DNA of 64,000 nucleotides from Sphaerotilus microaerophilus (GTDB taxonomy: Bacteria; Pseudomonadota; Gammaproteobacteria; Burkholderiales; Burkholderiaceae_C): the NCBI RefSeq assembly GCF_023734135.1, contig NZ_AP025730.1, positions 4,154,001 to 4,218,000 of the forward strand, in the 5' to 3' direction. Below are positions 51,661 through 60,151 of the stretch, piece by piece (position 1 is the stretch's first letter; every line of letters begins with the position of its first letter). The notes below the pieces were generated by a model, which made no database searches, had not been told where the DNA came from, and saw only the letters and a list, made by a program, of their open reading frames with translations. A program made the position numbers and the translations under genes.

Positions 51661-52869
51661 ATGGAATTCGATCTTCCCTACCCGACACCGGGGAGCGGCG
51701 CCCGACCGGGCGAGTCGGCCAGGCATTCGTGCGGGCGCACGGTGTGGGTGGAAGCGCCTGCGCGGCTTCACCTGGGTTTCCTGGACCCGGCGGGCTCGCT
51801 GGGCCGGCCCTTCGGGAGCCTGGGGCTGACCGTCGCGGCACCGGTGACGCGGCTCAGCCTGACGGCAGCGACTGGCCCCGCCAACCAGGTGATCGCCAGC
51901 GGGCGTGACGTACCCGCCGAGGATCTGGCACGTGCCGAACGCCACCTGCACGAGCTGCAGCGGCGCAGCGGCCTAGGCCGGCCGATGTCCCTGCAGCTGG
52001 AGTGCACGCTGGCGCCGCACGCCGGCCTGGGCTCAGGCACGCAGCTGGCTCTGGCGGTGGGACGGGCCTTTGCCCGCTGGCATGGGCTGGATCTGCCAAC
52101 GGTGGCACTCGCGGCCTGGCTGGGGCGCGGGCTGCGCTCGGGGGTGGGCATTGCCGGGTTCGACCAGGGCGGGCTGCTGCTGGACGGCGGGCCGCTGGCG
52201 GACGGCTCGCCCGCGCCGCTGCTGGCGCGGCTGGCGCTGCCGGCCGGCTGGCGGGTGCTGCTGGTGAGCGACCCGCAGTGCCAGGGGCTGTCCGGCAGTG
52301 CCGAGCGCAGCGCGCTGGCCGCGCTGGCGCCGCTGCCCCAGGCGGCGGCCGCGGCCATCTGCCATGAGACGCTGATGCGGGTGCTGCCCGGCGCGGCGGG
52401 GGCCGGCTTTGCCGCGGCGGCGCAGGGCGTCAGCCGCATCCAGCAGATCCTGGGGGATCACTTTGCGCCGGCGCAGGGCGGCGATGCCTTCGTCAGCCGC
52501 CCGGTGGGTCGGCTGCTGCGCTGGATCGAGCGGCAGGCGCAGCAGCCGGCTGCCGGGCTGGCGCCGGCCGACCTGGGCGCCGGCATCGGCCAGAGCAGCT
52601 GGGGGCCGACCGGCTTTGCGCTGCTGCCCTCGGCGGCACGGGCACAGCAGCTGCTCGATGCCGCGCGGGCGGCCGGCCTGGTCGATGCGGGGCTGGCGCT
52701 GCGCATCGTCGAGCCGCTCAACCGCGGCGCGCGGGTGATCGAGCACCCTGCACGCATGCAGGACACCGCGGGCGATCCCGCTGCCGCCACCGCCCCCCGG
52801 CGAGCCGACGACGGCTGCCCGCCACCGCCGCGCTGCGCGGCCCCGCTGCGGGCCTGGCCGCGGGGCTGA
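51661..52869 (+). CDS. Beta-ribofuranosylaminobenzene 5'-phosphate synthase (H4MPT biosynthesis)
   Basis: A 402-residue GHMP-kinase-like protein. TVWVEAPARLHLGFLDPAGS is the RFAP-synthase opening, LECTLAPHAGLGSGTQLALA is the GHMP nucleotide loop, and RSGVGIAGFDQGGLLLDGG is a family segment. The enzyme condenses 4-hydroxybenzoate or 4-aminobenzoate with PRPP in the first committed H4MPT step. The last 40 residues (APPPRCA-type) are low-complexity. It opens the C1 gene run and is followed by mtdB after 114 bp. Confidence 0.9.
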   Translation: MEFDLPYPTPGSGARPGESARHSCGRTVWVEAPARLHLGFLDPAGSLGRPFGSLGLTVAAPVTRLSLTAATGPANQVIASGRDVPAEDLARAERHLHELQRRSGLGRPMSLQLECTLAPHAGLGSGTQLALAVGRAFARWHGLDLPTVALAAWLGRGLRSGVGIAGFDQGGLLLDGGPLADGSPAPLLARLALPAGWRVLLVSDPQCQGLSGSAERSALAALAPLPQAAAAAICHETLMRVLPGAAGAGFAAAAQGVSRIQQILGDHFAPAQGGDAFVSRPVGRLLRWIERQAQQPAAGLAPADLGAGIGQSSWGPTGFALLPSAARAQQLLDAARAAGLVDAGLALRIVEPLNRGARVIEHPARMQDTAGDPAAATAPRRADDGCPPPPRCAAPLRAWPRG

Positions 52870-52983
52870 ATGAAGCCCTCGCCCGGTCCGGCGGGGCAGC
52901 ACCACGACCCCCGGCCCGATCCCTGCGCCGGCGCCCGCACCGACACCGCCCTCCCCCTTCCACCAGACGAACGCCCCCCGACC

Positions 52984-53898
52984 ATGGAACGCCCCTACAT
53001 CCTCCACCTCTTCACCCCCGGCTCGCAGATGAGCCCCTTCGACGTCAACATGGCCGCCGACGCCGGCTACCAGGTGATCGCGCCCTACACCGGCGTGACG
53101 CTGGAGGGCGTGGCCGCGCTGACGCAGGACGCGATCTTCTCGCGCAGCCCCAAGGGCCTGGCGCGCACGGCGATCTTCATCGGCGGGCGCGATGCGCTGC
53201 TGGCCGCGGACATGCTGGAGAAGGCGAAGCGGGCCATGTTCGCGCCCTTCCAGGTGGCGCTGATGGCCGACCCCAGCGGCGCCTACACCACCGCGGCGGC
53301 GATGGTGGCCTGCGTGGAGGCCGCCCTGCGCGAGCACGCCGGCAGCACGCTGGCCGGGCGGCGCGTGGTGGTGCTGGGCGGTACCGGGCCGGTCGGCCGC
53401 ATCGCCTGCGTGCTGGCAGCGCAGGCGGGCGCGCAGGTGGCGCTGTCCAGTCGCACCGGCATCGATGCGGCGGAGGCGGCGGCGCGGCTGACCGGCGAGC
53501 GCTTTGGCGTCACGCTCGAAGGGGTGAGCGGCGGTGACCGGGCCGCCGTGCGCGCCTCGCTGGAGACGGCGGACGTGCTGCTGTCCTGCGCCGCGGCGGG
53601 TGTGCAGGCGGTGGGCGCCGAGGACCTGGCCTTCGCGCGCAACCTGCGCGTGGCGGCGGATGTGAACGCGGTGCCGCCGGCCGGGGTGGCGGGTGTGGAG
53701 GTGATGGACCGCGGCGCGCCCATCGCCGGCCTGAACGGCGCAGTGGGCATCGGCGCGCTGGCAATCGGCAACGTCAAGTACCAGACCCAGCAGCAGTTGC
53801 TGCGCCGCATGCACGAGGCCGGTACGCCGCAGGTGCTCAGCTTCCGCGAGGCCTTCGAGCTGGCGCGGCAGATCCTGGCGGCGCCGGCGGCGGCCTGA
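52984..53898 (+). CDS. mtdB: NAD(P)-dependent methylene-H4MPT dehydrogenase
   Basis: A 304-residue enzyme starting MERPYILHLFTPGSQMSPFD at 52984, the typical MtdB N-terminus. QVIAPYTGVTLEGVAALTQD, IFIGGRDALLAADMLEKAK and the cofactor loop VVVLGGTGPVGRIACVLAAQ are conserved; NGAVGIGALAIGNVKYQTQQ ends the domain. It oxidises methylene-H4MPT to methenyl-H4MPT during formaldehyde oxidation. It lies in order between the RFAP synthase and the ATP-grasp gene, with mch just beyond. Confidence 0.95.
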   Translation: MERPYILHLFTPGSQMSPFDVNMAADAGYQVIAPYTGVTLEGVAALTQDAIFSRSPKGLARTAIFIGGRDALLAADMLEKAKRAMFAPFQVALMADPSGAYTTAAAMVACVEAALREHAGSTLAGRRVVVLGGTGPVGRIACVLAAQAGAQVALSSRTGIDAAEAAARLTGERFGVTLEGVSGGDRAAVRASLETADVLLSCAAAGVQAVGAEDLAFARNLRVAADVNAVPPAGVAGVEVMDRGAPIAGLNGAVGIGALAIGNVKYQTQQQLLRRMHEAGTPQVLSFREAFELARQILAAPAAA

Positions 53899-53916
53899 GC
53901 GGGAACCCCAAGCGCC

Positions 53917-55146
53917 GTGCCGTCCCTGCCGATCGCCATCGCCGGCCTGTCGGTGCGTGCCGCAGCCGAGGCGGCCCGGCGGGATGGCTTTGCCGTGACG
54001 GCGCTGGACGCCTTCGGCGACCTGGACACGCGGGCCGCTGCGGCGCACTGGCACCGCCTGCGGCTCGACCCCGCGCAGCCCTGGCAGGTCGACCTGGCCA
54101 GCCTGGATGCGGCGCTGCACGAGGCGCGCCTGCCGCCCGGCACGCCGCTGCTGCTGACCAGCGGTTTCGCGGCCGAAGGCGCCACCCTGGGACCCTGGCT
54201 GACGCGCTGGGAGTTGGGCTCGGGCCCTGACCTCGGCCTGCGCTTTGCCGGCACCCGGCCGCACAACGCCGATGTGCTGCGCCAGCCGCAGCGCTTCTTT
54301 GCCGCGCTCGATGCGCTGGGGCTGCCCTACCCCCCCGTCTCCTTCGCCGCACCCGCGGATCCAGCCGGCTGGCTGTGCAAGGACTTCGGCGGTGCCGGTG
54401 GCGTGCAGGTCCAGCGCACTGCGCCGGCTGCGGACAGGCTGCCACGGCGCTACTGGCAGCGCGAGCTGGCCGGCACGCCGATGTCGCTCACCTTCCTCGC
54501 CGATGGCCGGCGCGCCGCCCTGCTGGGCCTGAACCGCCAGCTGCTGGCACTGACGCCCGAGCGGCCCTGGCGCTTCGGCGGGGTGATCGGCCCGCTACCC
54601 GCGGCTGCGGCGCAGCGTGCGCAATGGCAGGGCTGGCTCGACGCGCTGGCCTTTCAGTTCCACCTGCAGGGCCTGTGCAGCCTGGACCTGCTCGACACGC
54701 CGGGCGGCTGGCAAATCCTCGAAGTCAACCCACGCTGGAGCGCCAGCGCAGCGCTCTACGGCCCGGACGGCGGCCTGGTGCAGGCTCACCTCGACGCCTG
54801 TACCGGGTCCTTGCCCGATCCGGCCGCGCTGGCCCGACTGCGCGGGGCGAGGGTGCGCGGCAGCGCCATCGCCTACGCCCGCACCGCCCTCCCCTTCGAC
54901 GCCCCGCGCTGGCAGCGCCTGCTCGACGCAGCCCAGGCGCTGGATCTGCACGACCTGCCCGCTGCCCCGCTGACCGTGGCCGCGGGCGAGCCCCTGTGCA
55001 CGCTGTGCGCCCACGCCCCTACCGAAGCCGCCGTGGCCACCACGCTGGCGCAGCGCCACGCCGCGCTGGCTGACCTGCTGGGCAACGAGTCGCTGGACGA
55101 CCTGGCCCTGCCCACCCAACCTCCGATGGAAACCAGTTCCCCATGA
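53917..55146 (+). CDS. ATP-grasp protein of the H4MPT/methylofuran cluster (orf17-like)
   Basis: A 409-residue protein, GTG start at 53917, overlapping mch by 4 bp (ATGA). The opening PIAIAGLSVRAAAEAARRDG is followed by ATP-grasp parts: CKDFGGAGGVQV, RYWQRELAGTPMSLTFLADG and the metal-binding LDLLDTPGGWQILEVNPRWS (E-x-N-P-R). It corresponds to Orf17 of methylotroph H4MPT islands, thought to ligate glutamate or tyramine in methylofuran or H4MPT assembly. The precise reaction is not settled by sequence. Confidence 0.85.
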   Translation: MPSLPIAIAGLSVRAAAEAARRDGFAVTALDAFGDLDTRAAAAHWHRLRLDPAQPWQVDLASLDAALHEARLPPGTPLLLTSGFAAEGATLGPWLTRWELGSGPDLGLRFAGTRPHNADVLRQPQRFFAALDALGLPYPPVSFAAPADPAGWLCKDFGGAGGVQVQRTAPAADRLPRRYWQRELAGTPMSLTFLADGRRAALLGLNRQLLALTPERPWRFGGVIGPLPAAAAQRAQWQGWLDALAFQFHLQGLCSLDLLDTPGGWQILEVNPRWSASAALYGPDGGLVQAHLDACTGSLPDPAALARLRGARVRGSAIAYARTALPFDAPRWQRLLDAAQALDLHDLPAAPLTVAAGEPLCTLCAHAPTEAAVATTLAQRHAALADLLGNESLDDLALPTQPPMETSSP

Positions 55147-56174
55147 GCACCCCCCTGTCCCCTCCGCTGGCGAACTGCGCCCTGAGCGTCAACGCCCTCG
55201 CCGCCCCGCTGGTGCAGCGCCTGATCGACCAGGCCGATGCGCTCGGCGTGCAGGTGCAGCGCGATGCGCGCGGCGTCACGCTGATCGACGCCGGCATCGA
55301 CGTGCCGGGCAGCGTCGCCGCCGGCCGGCTGATCGGCGAGATCTGCCTGGGTGGCCTGGGCCGCGTGAGCCAGCGCTGCCAGCCCGAAGGCGGCTGGCCG
55401 GACTGGCTCGACGTGGCCAGCGCCCAGCCGCTGCTGGCCTGCCTGGGCAGTCAGTACGCCGGCTGGAGCCTGGCGGCCAGCAAGGAGGAGACCGGCGGCA
55501 AGAAATTCTTTGCGCTGGGCTCCGGGCCGGTGCGGGCTCTGGCCGGCAAGGAGGCGCTGTTCGAGGAGCTGGGCTACCGCGACCGCGCCAGTCACAGCGC
55601 CGGTCAAGGCGTGCTGGTGCTGGAGGTGGACCGCGCGCCGCCCCCGGTGGTGCTGGACAAGGTGCTGCGCGACAGCGGCCTGGCGCCCGAGGGGCTGACC
55701 GTGATCCTGACGCCCACGCGCAGCCTGGCCGGCACGACGCAGGTGGTGGCGCGGGTGCTGGAGGTGGCGCTGCACAAGACGCACGCGCTGGCGCAGGAAA
55801 CGGGCTTCGACCTTGCCCACCTCATCGACGGCGCGGCCTGCGCCCCGCTGCCGGCCCCCACCGCCGACAGCGTGCAGGCGATGGGCCGCACCAACGACGC
55901 CATCCTCTACGGCGGCCAAGTGCGCCTGAGCGTGCGCGGCCCGGTGGAGGCGGCGCACAAGCTGGCCCGTCGGCTGCCGTCCGCCACCTCAGCGGACTAC
56001 GGCCGGCCGTTTGCCGAGGTCTTCCAGGCCGCCGGGTTCGACTTCTACAAGATCGACCCGATGCTGTTCGCCCCGGCGGAGGTCTGGATCAGCCACCTCG
56101 ACAGCGGCAGCACCTTCCACGCCGGCGCGACCGACCTGGGGCTGCTGCTGCGGCATTGGCAGCAGGAAGCCTGA
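55143..56174 (+). CDS. mch: Methenyl-H4MPT cyclohydrolase
   Basis: A 343-residue enzyme: LSVNALAAPLVQRLIDQADA at the start, AGRLIGEICLGGLGRV, VASAQPLLACLGSQYAGWSL, FFALGSGPVRALAGKE and GRTNDAILYGGQV are all Mch signatures. It hydrolyses methenyl-H4MPT to formyl-H4MPT, the step after MtdB. Translation is coupled to the upstream ATP-grasp gene by ATGA overlap. A hairpin repeat follows its stop. Confidence 0.95.
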   Translation: MSTPLSPPLANCALSVNALAAPLVQRLIDQADALGVQVQRDARGVTLIDAGIDVPGSVAAGRLIGEICLGGLGRVSQRCQPEGGWPDWLDVASAQPLLACLGSQYAGWSLAASKEETGGKKFFALGSGPVRALAGKEALFEELGYRDRASHSAGQGVLVLEVDRAPPPVVLDKVLRDSGLAPEGLTVILTPTRSLAGTTQVVARVLEVALHKTHALAQETGFDLAHLIDGAACAPLPAPTADSVQAMGRTNDAILYGGQVRLSVRGPVEAAHKLARRLPSATSADYGRPFAEVFQAAGFDFYKIDPMLFAPAEVWISHLDSGSTFHAGATDLGLLLRHWQQEA

Positions 56175-56179
56175 CGATC

Positions 56180-57289
56180 ATGACCCCCCCCCGTTGCGGC
56201 TTCGCCGCTCCCCCCCAGGGGGGCGCAACCAGCGGACCGGCAGAGCCGGATCCGCGGTTGCCGCTGGATGACGCAGGCCGCGTCGCCTCGATACGCTCGA
56301 ACACCGCAGCGCCGCGCGGGCTGCGCGTGGCCATCATGACCGACGAGATCGGCTGGCACACGCGCCAGCTGCAGCGCGCGCTGCGCGAGCGCGGCGGCGT
56401 GGGCCGCTGCGTCGATCTGGCGGACTGCGAGTTCGACACCTCGGCGCACTGGCACGGCCTGCTGCTGCCCGGCTACGGCCGCACGCTGCCGGATGCGGTG
56501 ATCGTGCGCGGCATCGCCGGCGGCAGCTTCGAGCAGGTCACCAAGCGGCTGAGCATCCTGCATGCGCTACAGGCGCTGGGCGTGCCGGTCTACAACGAGC
56601 CGCGCGCCATCGAGCGCAGCGTCGACAAGGCCATGACCACCTGGCTGCTGCACCGCGCCGGCCTGCCGACGCCGGCGACCTGGGTGGGCGAGGACACGGC
56701 GCGCGCACGCCGCCAGCTGGTCAAGGCCGCTGCCGCCGGACAGGGCCTGGTGAGCAAGCCGCTGTTCGGCTCGCAGGGCAAGGGGCTGGCGCGGGTCGGG
56801 CGGGTGGACGGCGCCTTCGAGCCGCTGCCCGAGCGCCCCCGCGGCGTGGCCGGCCCGGCCGGTCTGCACTACCTGCAGCGCTTCTTGCCCGCGCCCCTGC
56901 CGCCGAGCCAAGCGACGGGCGAGCCCGGCCACGACTGGCGCGTGCTGGTGATTGGCGGGCGGGCCGTGGCGGCGATGCGCCGCGTCAGCACGCACTGGAT
57001 CCACAACGTCGCCCAGGGCGCACGCGTCGAGCCGGCCGAGCTGACGCCGGCGCTGGCCGGGCTGGCCGAGGCTGCCACCGCTGCGCTCGGCCTGGACTAC
57101 GCCGGGGTGGACCTGATGCCCGCGCCGGAGGCAGCGCAGCCCATCCAGATCATCGAAGTCAACGGCGTGGCCGCCTGGCGCGGCCTGCAGCAGGTGACGG
57201 GCTTTCGCATCGCCCGCGCCCTCGTCGACGACCTGATCGACCGCAAGCTGGCCGCGGCAGCGCCGAGCCGTCTCGGGCGGCGGGCATGA
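56180..57289 (+). CDS. RimK-type ATP-grasp ligase of the H4MPT cluster (MptN-like)
   Basis: About 369 residues if the ATG at 56180 is used (AGGAAG about 11 bases upstream, inside mch). The first 45 residues then come from the hairpin repeat; conserved sequence starts only at VAIMTDEIGWHTRQLQRALR, so GTG 56327 or ATG 56336 are alternatives, though without clear ribosome sites. RimK features: NEPRAIERSVDKAMTTWLLH, GLVSKPLFGSQGKGL and YAGVDLMPAPE with IIEVNGVAAWRG. MptN adds glutamate to tetrahydrosarcinapterin-type cofactors. It overlaps the CitG-like gene by 4 bp. Confidence 0.85.
   Translation: MTPPRCGFAAPPQGGATSGPAEPDPRLPLDDAGRVASIRSNTAAPRGLRVAIMTDEIGWHTRQLQRALRERGGVGRCVDLADCEFDTSAHWHGLLLPGYGRTLPDAVIVRGIAGGSFEQVTKRLSILHALQALGVPVYNEPRAIERSVDKAMTTWLLHRAGLPTPATWVGEDTARARRQLVKAAAAGQGLVSKPLFGSQGKGLARVGRVDGAFEPLPERPRGVAGPAGLHYLQRFLPAPLPPSQATGEPGHDWRVLVIGGRAVAAMRRVSTHWIHNVAQGARVEPAELTPALAGLAEAATAALGLDYAGVDLMPAPEAAQPIQIIEVNGVAAWRGLQQVTGFRIARALVDDLIDRKLAAAAPSRLGRRA
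56183..56258 (+). repeat. Dispersed GC-rich hairpin repeat, copy 2 (3' of mch)
   Basis: A C-run, then GTTGCGGCTTCGCCGCT (stem), then CCCCCCAGGGGGGCG and a segment ending GCCGGATCCGCGG. This matches copy 1 at 24698-24769 read on the minus strand, and again follows a stop codon within a few bases. It is inside the longest frame of the next gene, which complicates that gene's start. Confidence 0.75.
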
Positions 57290-58251
57290 AGGCCGCGGAC
57301 GCGGCGGGGCGCATCGAGCGCGCCTTCCTGCTCGCCTGCGCCTGGGACGTGGCGGTGCGCAAGCCCGGCAATGTCAGCCGGCATTCGAGTGGCCACGGCA
57401 TGCAGGCGCAGACCTTTCTGGACAGCGCCGCGGTCGCGGCCCCAGCGCTCTGCCGCGCCGGGGCCCGCGTCGGCGAGCGCATCGAGGCGGCCATGGCCGC
57501 CACCTGGGAGCGCGTGGGCTGCAACACCAACCTGGGCATCCTGCTGCTGTGCGCGCCACTGGCGGCCGCAGCCGAGCGGCTGACTGACGCACAGCAACAA
57601 CCAGACAGCAAGACACAAGACCTGACCCCAGCCACCTCAGCCACTCTGCGCGCTGCACTCGCCGAAGTGCTGGCCGAACTGGACCGTGAGGACGCCGCCG
57701 CCGCCTTCCGCGCCATCGTGCGCGCCAACCCCGGCGGGCTGGGCCGCAGCGACACGCAGGACGTGCGCGATGCCCCCAGCGTGACGCTGCGCGAGGCGAT
57801 GGCGCTGGCCGCCGGGCGCGACCGGCTGGCCCGCCAGTACCGCAACGGCTTCGGTGAACTCTTCGACCTCGGCCTGGCCGCGCTGGGTGGCGCCGGGCGG
57901 CGGGCACTGGCGGCCCCGGCCGGCGGGCCGGCCCAGCCCAGCCGCGCCCAGGTGGCGGCGGTGCAGCGCGTCTACCTCGCCTGGCTCGGCTCAGGCGAGG
58001 ATTCACACCTTGTTCGCAAGCACGGCAGCGCAGTGGCACAGGTTGTCCTGCGCGAGGCACAGGGCTGGGCCGCGCGCCAGGCCGCCGGCGTGGTGCTGGA
58101 GGCCGATGCGGCCTTCACCCATTGGGACGAAGCCCTCAAAACGGCCGGTTTGAACCCCGGAAGCAGCGCCGACCTGACCGTGGCGACGCTGATGGCCGCC
58201 CTGCTGACCGGCACGGTGCCCACCGCCCAAGGTGGCACGGAACGTGATTAG
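57286..58251 (+). CDS. CitG/MdcB-like triphosphoribosyl-dephospho-CoA synthase family protein
   Basis: A 321-residue helical protein. ACAWDVAVRKPGNVSRHSSG carries the K-P-G-N-V-S/H motif, and GCNTNLGILLLCAPLAAAAE is the second family signature. CitG-type enzymes make the prosthetic group of citrate lyase, but a homologue is a regular member of H4MPT islands, where it likely acts in cofactor assembly. No citrate or malonate lyase gene is near. It ends 102 bp before fae. Confidence 0.9.
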   Translation: MKAADAAGRIERAFLLACAWDVAVRKPGNVSRHSSGHGMQAQTFLDSAAVAAPALCRAGARVGERIEAAMAATWERVGCNTNLGILLLCAPLAAAAERLTDAQQQPDSKTQDLTPATSATLRAALAEVLAELDREDAAAAFRAIVRANPGGLGRSDTQDVRDAPSVTLREAMALAAGRDRLARQYRNGFGELFDLGLAALGGAGRRALAAPAGGPAQPSRAQVAAVQRVYLAWLGSGEDSHLVRKHGSAVAQVVLREAQGWAARQAAGVVLEADAAFTHWDEALKTAGLNPGSSADLTVATLMAALLTGTVPTAQGGTERD

Positions 58252-58353
58252 ACAGACCTGGGGCCGCGGCACTGCGCCGCGCCTGCGCTGCGACCCATGC
58301 CGCGATGCGGCAACCGCACGGACCACAAACCCTTGATTGGAGACTGAAAAACC

Positions 58354-58863
58354 ATGGCCAAGATCGATCGCATGATGGTCGGCGAATCCCTCGTGGGAGA
58401 CGGCAACGAGGTCGCGCACATCGACCTCATCATCGGGCCGCGCGGCAGCGCGGCGGAAACCGCGTTTGCCAACTGCCTCACCAACAACAAGGACGGCTTC
58501 ACCTCGCTGCTGGCGGTGGTCGCACCGAACCTGCTGTGCAAGCCGGCCACCGTGATGTTCAACAAGGTCACGATCAAGGGCGCCAAACAGGCGGTGCAGA
58601 TGTTCGGCCCGGCGCAGCGTGGCGTCGCGATGGCGGTGGCCGACAGCGTCGAGAACGGCACCATCCCGGCCGACGAGGCGGACAACCTCTTCATCTCGGT
58701 GGGCGTGTTCATCCACTGGCTGGCCGCCGACGACGCGAAGATCCAGGACTACAACTACGCCGCCACCAAGGAGGCGCTGGCGCGCGCCGTGGCGGGCTCG
58801 CCCACCGCAGCCGAGGTGGTGGCCAAGAAGGGCAGTTCCGCCCACCCCTTTGCCGCTCATTGA
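58354..58863 (+). CDS. fae: Formaldehyde-activating enzyme
   Basis: A 169-residue Fae: [40 protein letters not shown] (with the active-site His), [20 protein letters not shown] and [20 protein letters not shown]. It condenses formaldehyde with H4MPT to methylene-H4MPT, the entry point of the pathway carried here. Length equals the methylotroph enzyme. Two hairpins follow. Confidence 0.97.
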   Translation: MAKIDRMMVGESLVGDGNEVAHIDLIIGPRGSAAETAFANCLTNNKDGFTSLLAVVAPNLLCKPATVMFNKVTIKGAKQAVQMFGPAQRGVAMAVADSVENGTIPADEADNLFISVGVFIHWLAADDAKIQDYNYAATKEALARAVAGSPTAAEVVAKKGSSAHPFAAH

Positions 58864-58874
58864 GGGGTCGCGCC

Positions 58875-58901
58875 GCAGGGGCTGCTGGGCACAGCCCCTG
58901 C
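58875..58901 (+). other. Stem-loop downstream of fae
   Basis: GCAGGGGCTG and CAGCCCCTGC make a perfect 10-bp stem 11 bases after the fae stop, without a T-run. It may stabilise the 3' end of the highly expressed fae mRNA. Confidence 0.6.
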
Positions 58902-58930
58902 ATGAATTGACTCCTGGGTGACTCTCCGAC

Positions 58931-58967
58931 GCCCGGGCCGCCAAGTGGGGGTGGCCCGGGCCTTTTC
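58931..58967 (+). terminator. Rho-independent terminator of the mtdB-fae operon
   Basis: A strong stem GCCCGGGCC with GGCCCGGGC over a loop of about 15 bases runs straight into TTTTC. It closes the seven-gene plus-strand run. Confidence 0.8.
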
Positions 58968-59050
58968 GCTGGTGCCTTGGAACGCCGCCTGATTCCGGCG
59001 CCTGGTCACGTCAGCGTACCGGCACGCGTCGACGTGTGCCGGCGGCCGCG

Positions 59051-59527
59051 TCAGTGCGCGTCGTCTGGCTGGGGCTCTCGCTGGGGCACCAGGCCCGAGG
59101 CGAGCAGGTTGAACACCTGGGCGCTGCGGGCGCTGTGCTGGCGGGCATCGCGCAGGTCGCTGCGGCGGCGCTCGATCATCACGCCGACGGCCTGCACGTT
59201 GTCGAACTTGCGCGGCTTGACGATGCGCACGCGCACCCAGGCAGCGCGGAAGTCGATCAGCAGCAGCCGGGCGATGCGCTCGGCCAGCGCCTCCAGCAGC
59301 TGCACGCCGTGGTCGAGCATCAGGGCGTCCAGCCGCTCACGCACGACGCTGTAGTCGATGGTGTCGCCGATCTGGTCCGAGTCGCAGGCCAGCGCACGCG
59401 GCAGGCCGGCGGTGAGGTCGATCACGAGGGTCTGCGGCAGGTGCAGCTCGCTGGGGTGGATGCCGATCACGGTCTCACCGTGGTAGCCCTCGATGAAGAT
59501 CAGGTCCAGCGGCGCGGTGTCCCTCAC
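59051..59527 (-). CDS. folB: Dihydroneopterin aldolase (FolB-like)
   Basis: About 158 residues from a GTG at 59527; another GTG at 59566 is possible, and neither has a clear ribosome site. LDLIFIEGYHGETVIGIHPS, TIDYSVVRERLDALM and QLLEALAERIARLL carry the FolB fold and conserved Tyr/Glu. PRKFDNVQAVGVMIERRRSD ends the domain, then a 35-residue tail without known similarity. It provides the pterin moiety, and folate or H4MPT synthesis could both use it. It is head-to-head with, and possibly overlaps, the flavoprotein gene. Confidence 0.87.
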   Translation of the reverse strand: MRDTAPLDLIFIEGYHGETVIGIHPSELHLPQTLVIDLTAGLPRALACDSDQIGDTIDYSVVRERLDALMLDHGVQLLEALAERIARLLLIDFRAAWVRVRIVKPRKFDNVQAVGVMIERRRSDLRDARQHSARSAQVFNLLASGLVPQREPQPDDAH

Positions 59528-60151
59528 CGGGGCCGTGGCGTCGGCGGTGGCATCGGTCCACGGCACGGCGGCCGGCGGGGTGGGCAGTTCAAGGCGCGTT
59601 CGCGCTTCGCCTGGTGCCTGACCGGCTCGGGCCACGGCCTGCATGAAGCGCTGGCACTGGCCGAGCGGCTGCCGCAGGTGGACCTCTTCCTCTCGGCCGC
59701 GGCCGAGGAGGTGCTGGGCATCTACGAGATCCCGCTGGAGCGGCTCAAAACGCGCTTTCGCGTGCTGCGCGACAAGACCGCCAGCGCCGTGCCGGTCGGG
59801 CAGCTCTACACCGAGGTCTATCACACCGTGGTGGTCGCGCCGGCCACCAGCAACACGGTGGCCAAGTGCGCCTACGGCTTCTCGGACACGCTGCCCACCA
59901 ACATGTTCGCCCAGGCCGGCAAGCTGGGCATCCCCGGCATCGTCTACGCCTGCGACACCGAGCCGGTGGTGGTCACGCGCGCACCGCACGACTGGGTGAC
60001 GTTGCGCCCGCGCCGCATCGAGCTGGACAACGTCGAGCGCCTGCGCGGCATCGACCACGCCCGCGTGGTGGCCTCGCTCGCCGAGCTGGAAACCGCGCTG
60101 GACCAGCGCCTGCACGAACTCGCCCTGTCGTGGATCACCTCGTCTTCCTGA
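59480..60151 (+). CDS. Flavoprotein (dihydromethanopterin reductase DmrB/AfpA-like); start unresolved
   Basis: The conserved body begins FAWCLTGSGHGLHEALALAE (59606 on) and continues FLSAAAEEVLGIYEI, VVVAPATSNTVAKCAYGFSD and PTNMFAQAGKLGIPGIVYAC, the flavodoxin/HFCD-type FMN fold of DmrB/archaeoflavoprotein A. The nearest in-frame ATG/GTG/TTG is GTG 59480, which adds about 40 unlike residues and overlaps folB; otherwise the frame has only CTG 59618. DmrB-type enzymes reduce dihydromethanopterin to H4MPT. It overlaps the DUF6513 gene by 22 bp. Confidence 0.82.
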   Translation: MVALDEDQVQRRGVPHRGRGVGGGIGPRHGGRRGGQFKARSRFAWCLTGSGHGLHEALALAERLPQVDLFLSAAAEEVLGIYEIPLERLKTRFRVLRDKTASAVPVGQLYTEVYHTVVVAPATSNTVAKCAYGFSDTLPTNMFAQAGKLGIPGIVYACDTEPVVVTRAPHDWVTLRPRRIELDNVERLRGIDHARVVASLAELETALDQRLHELALSWITSSS

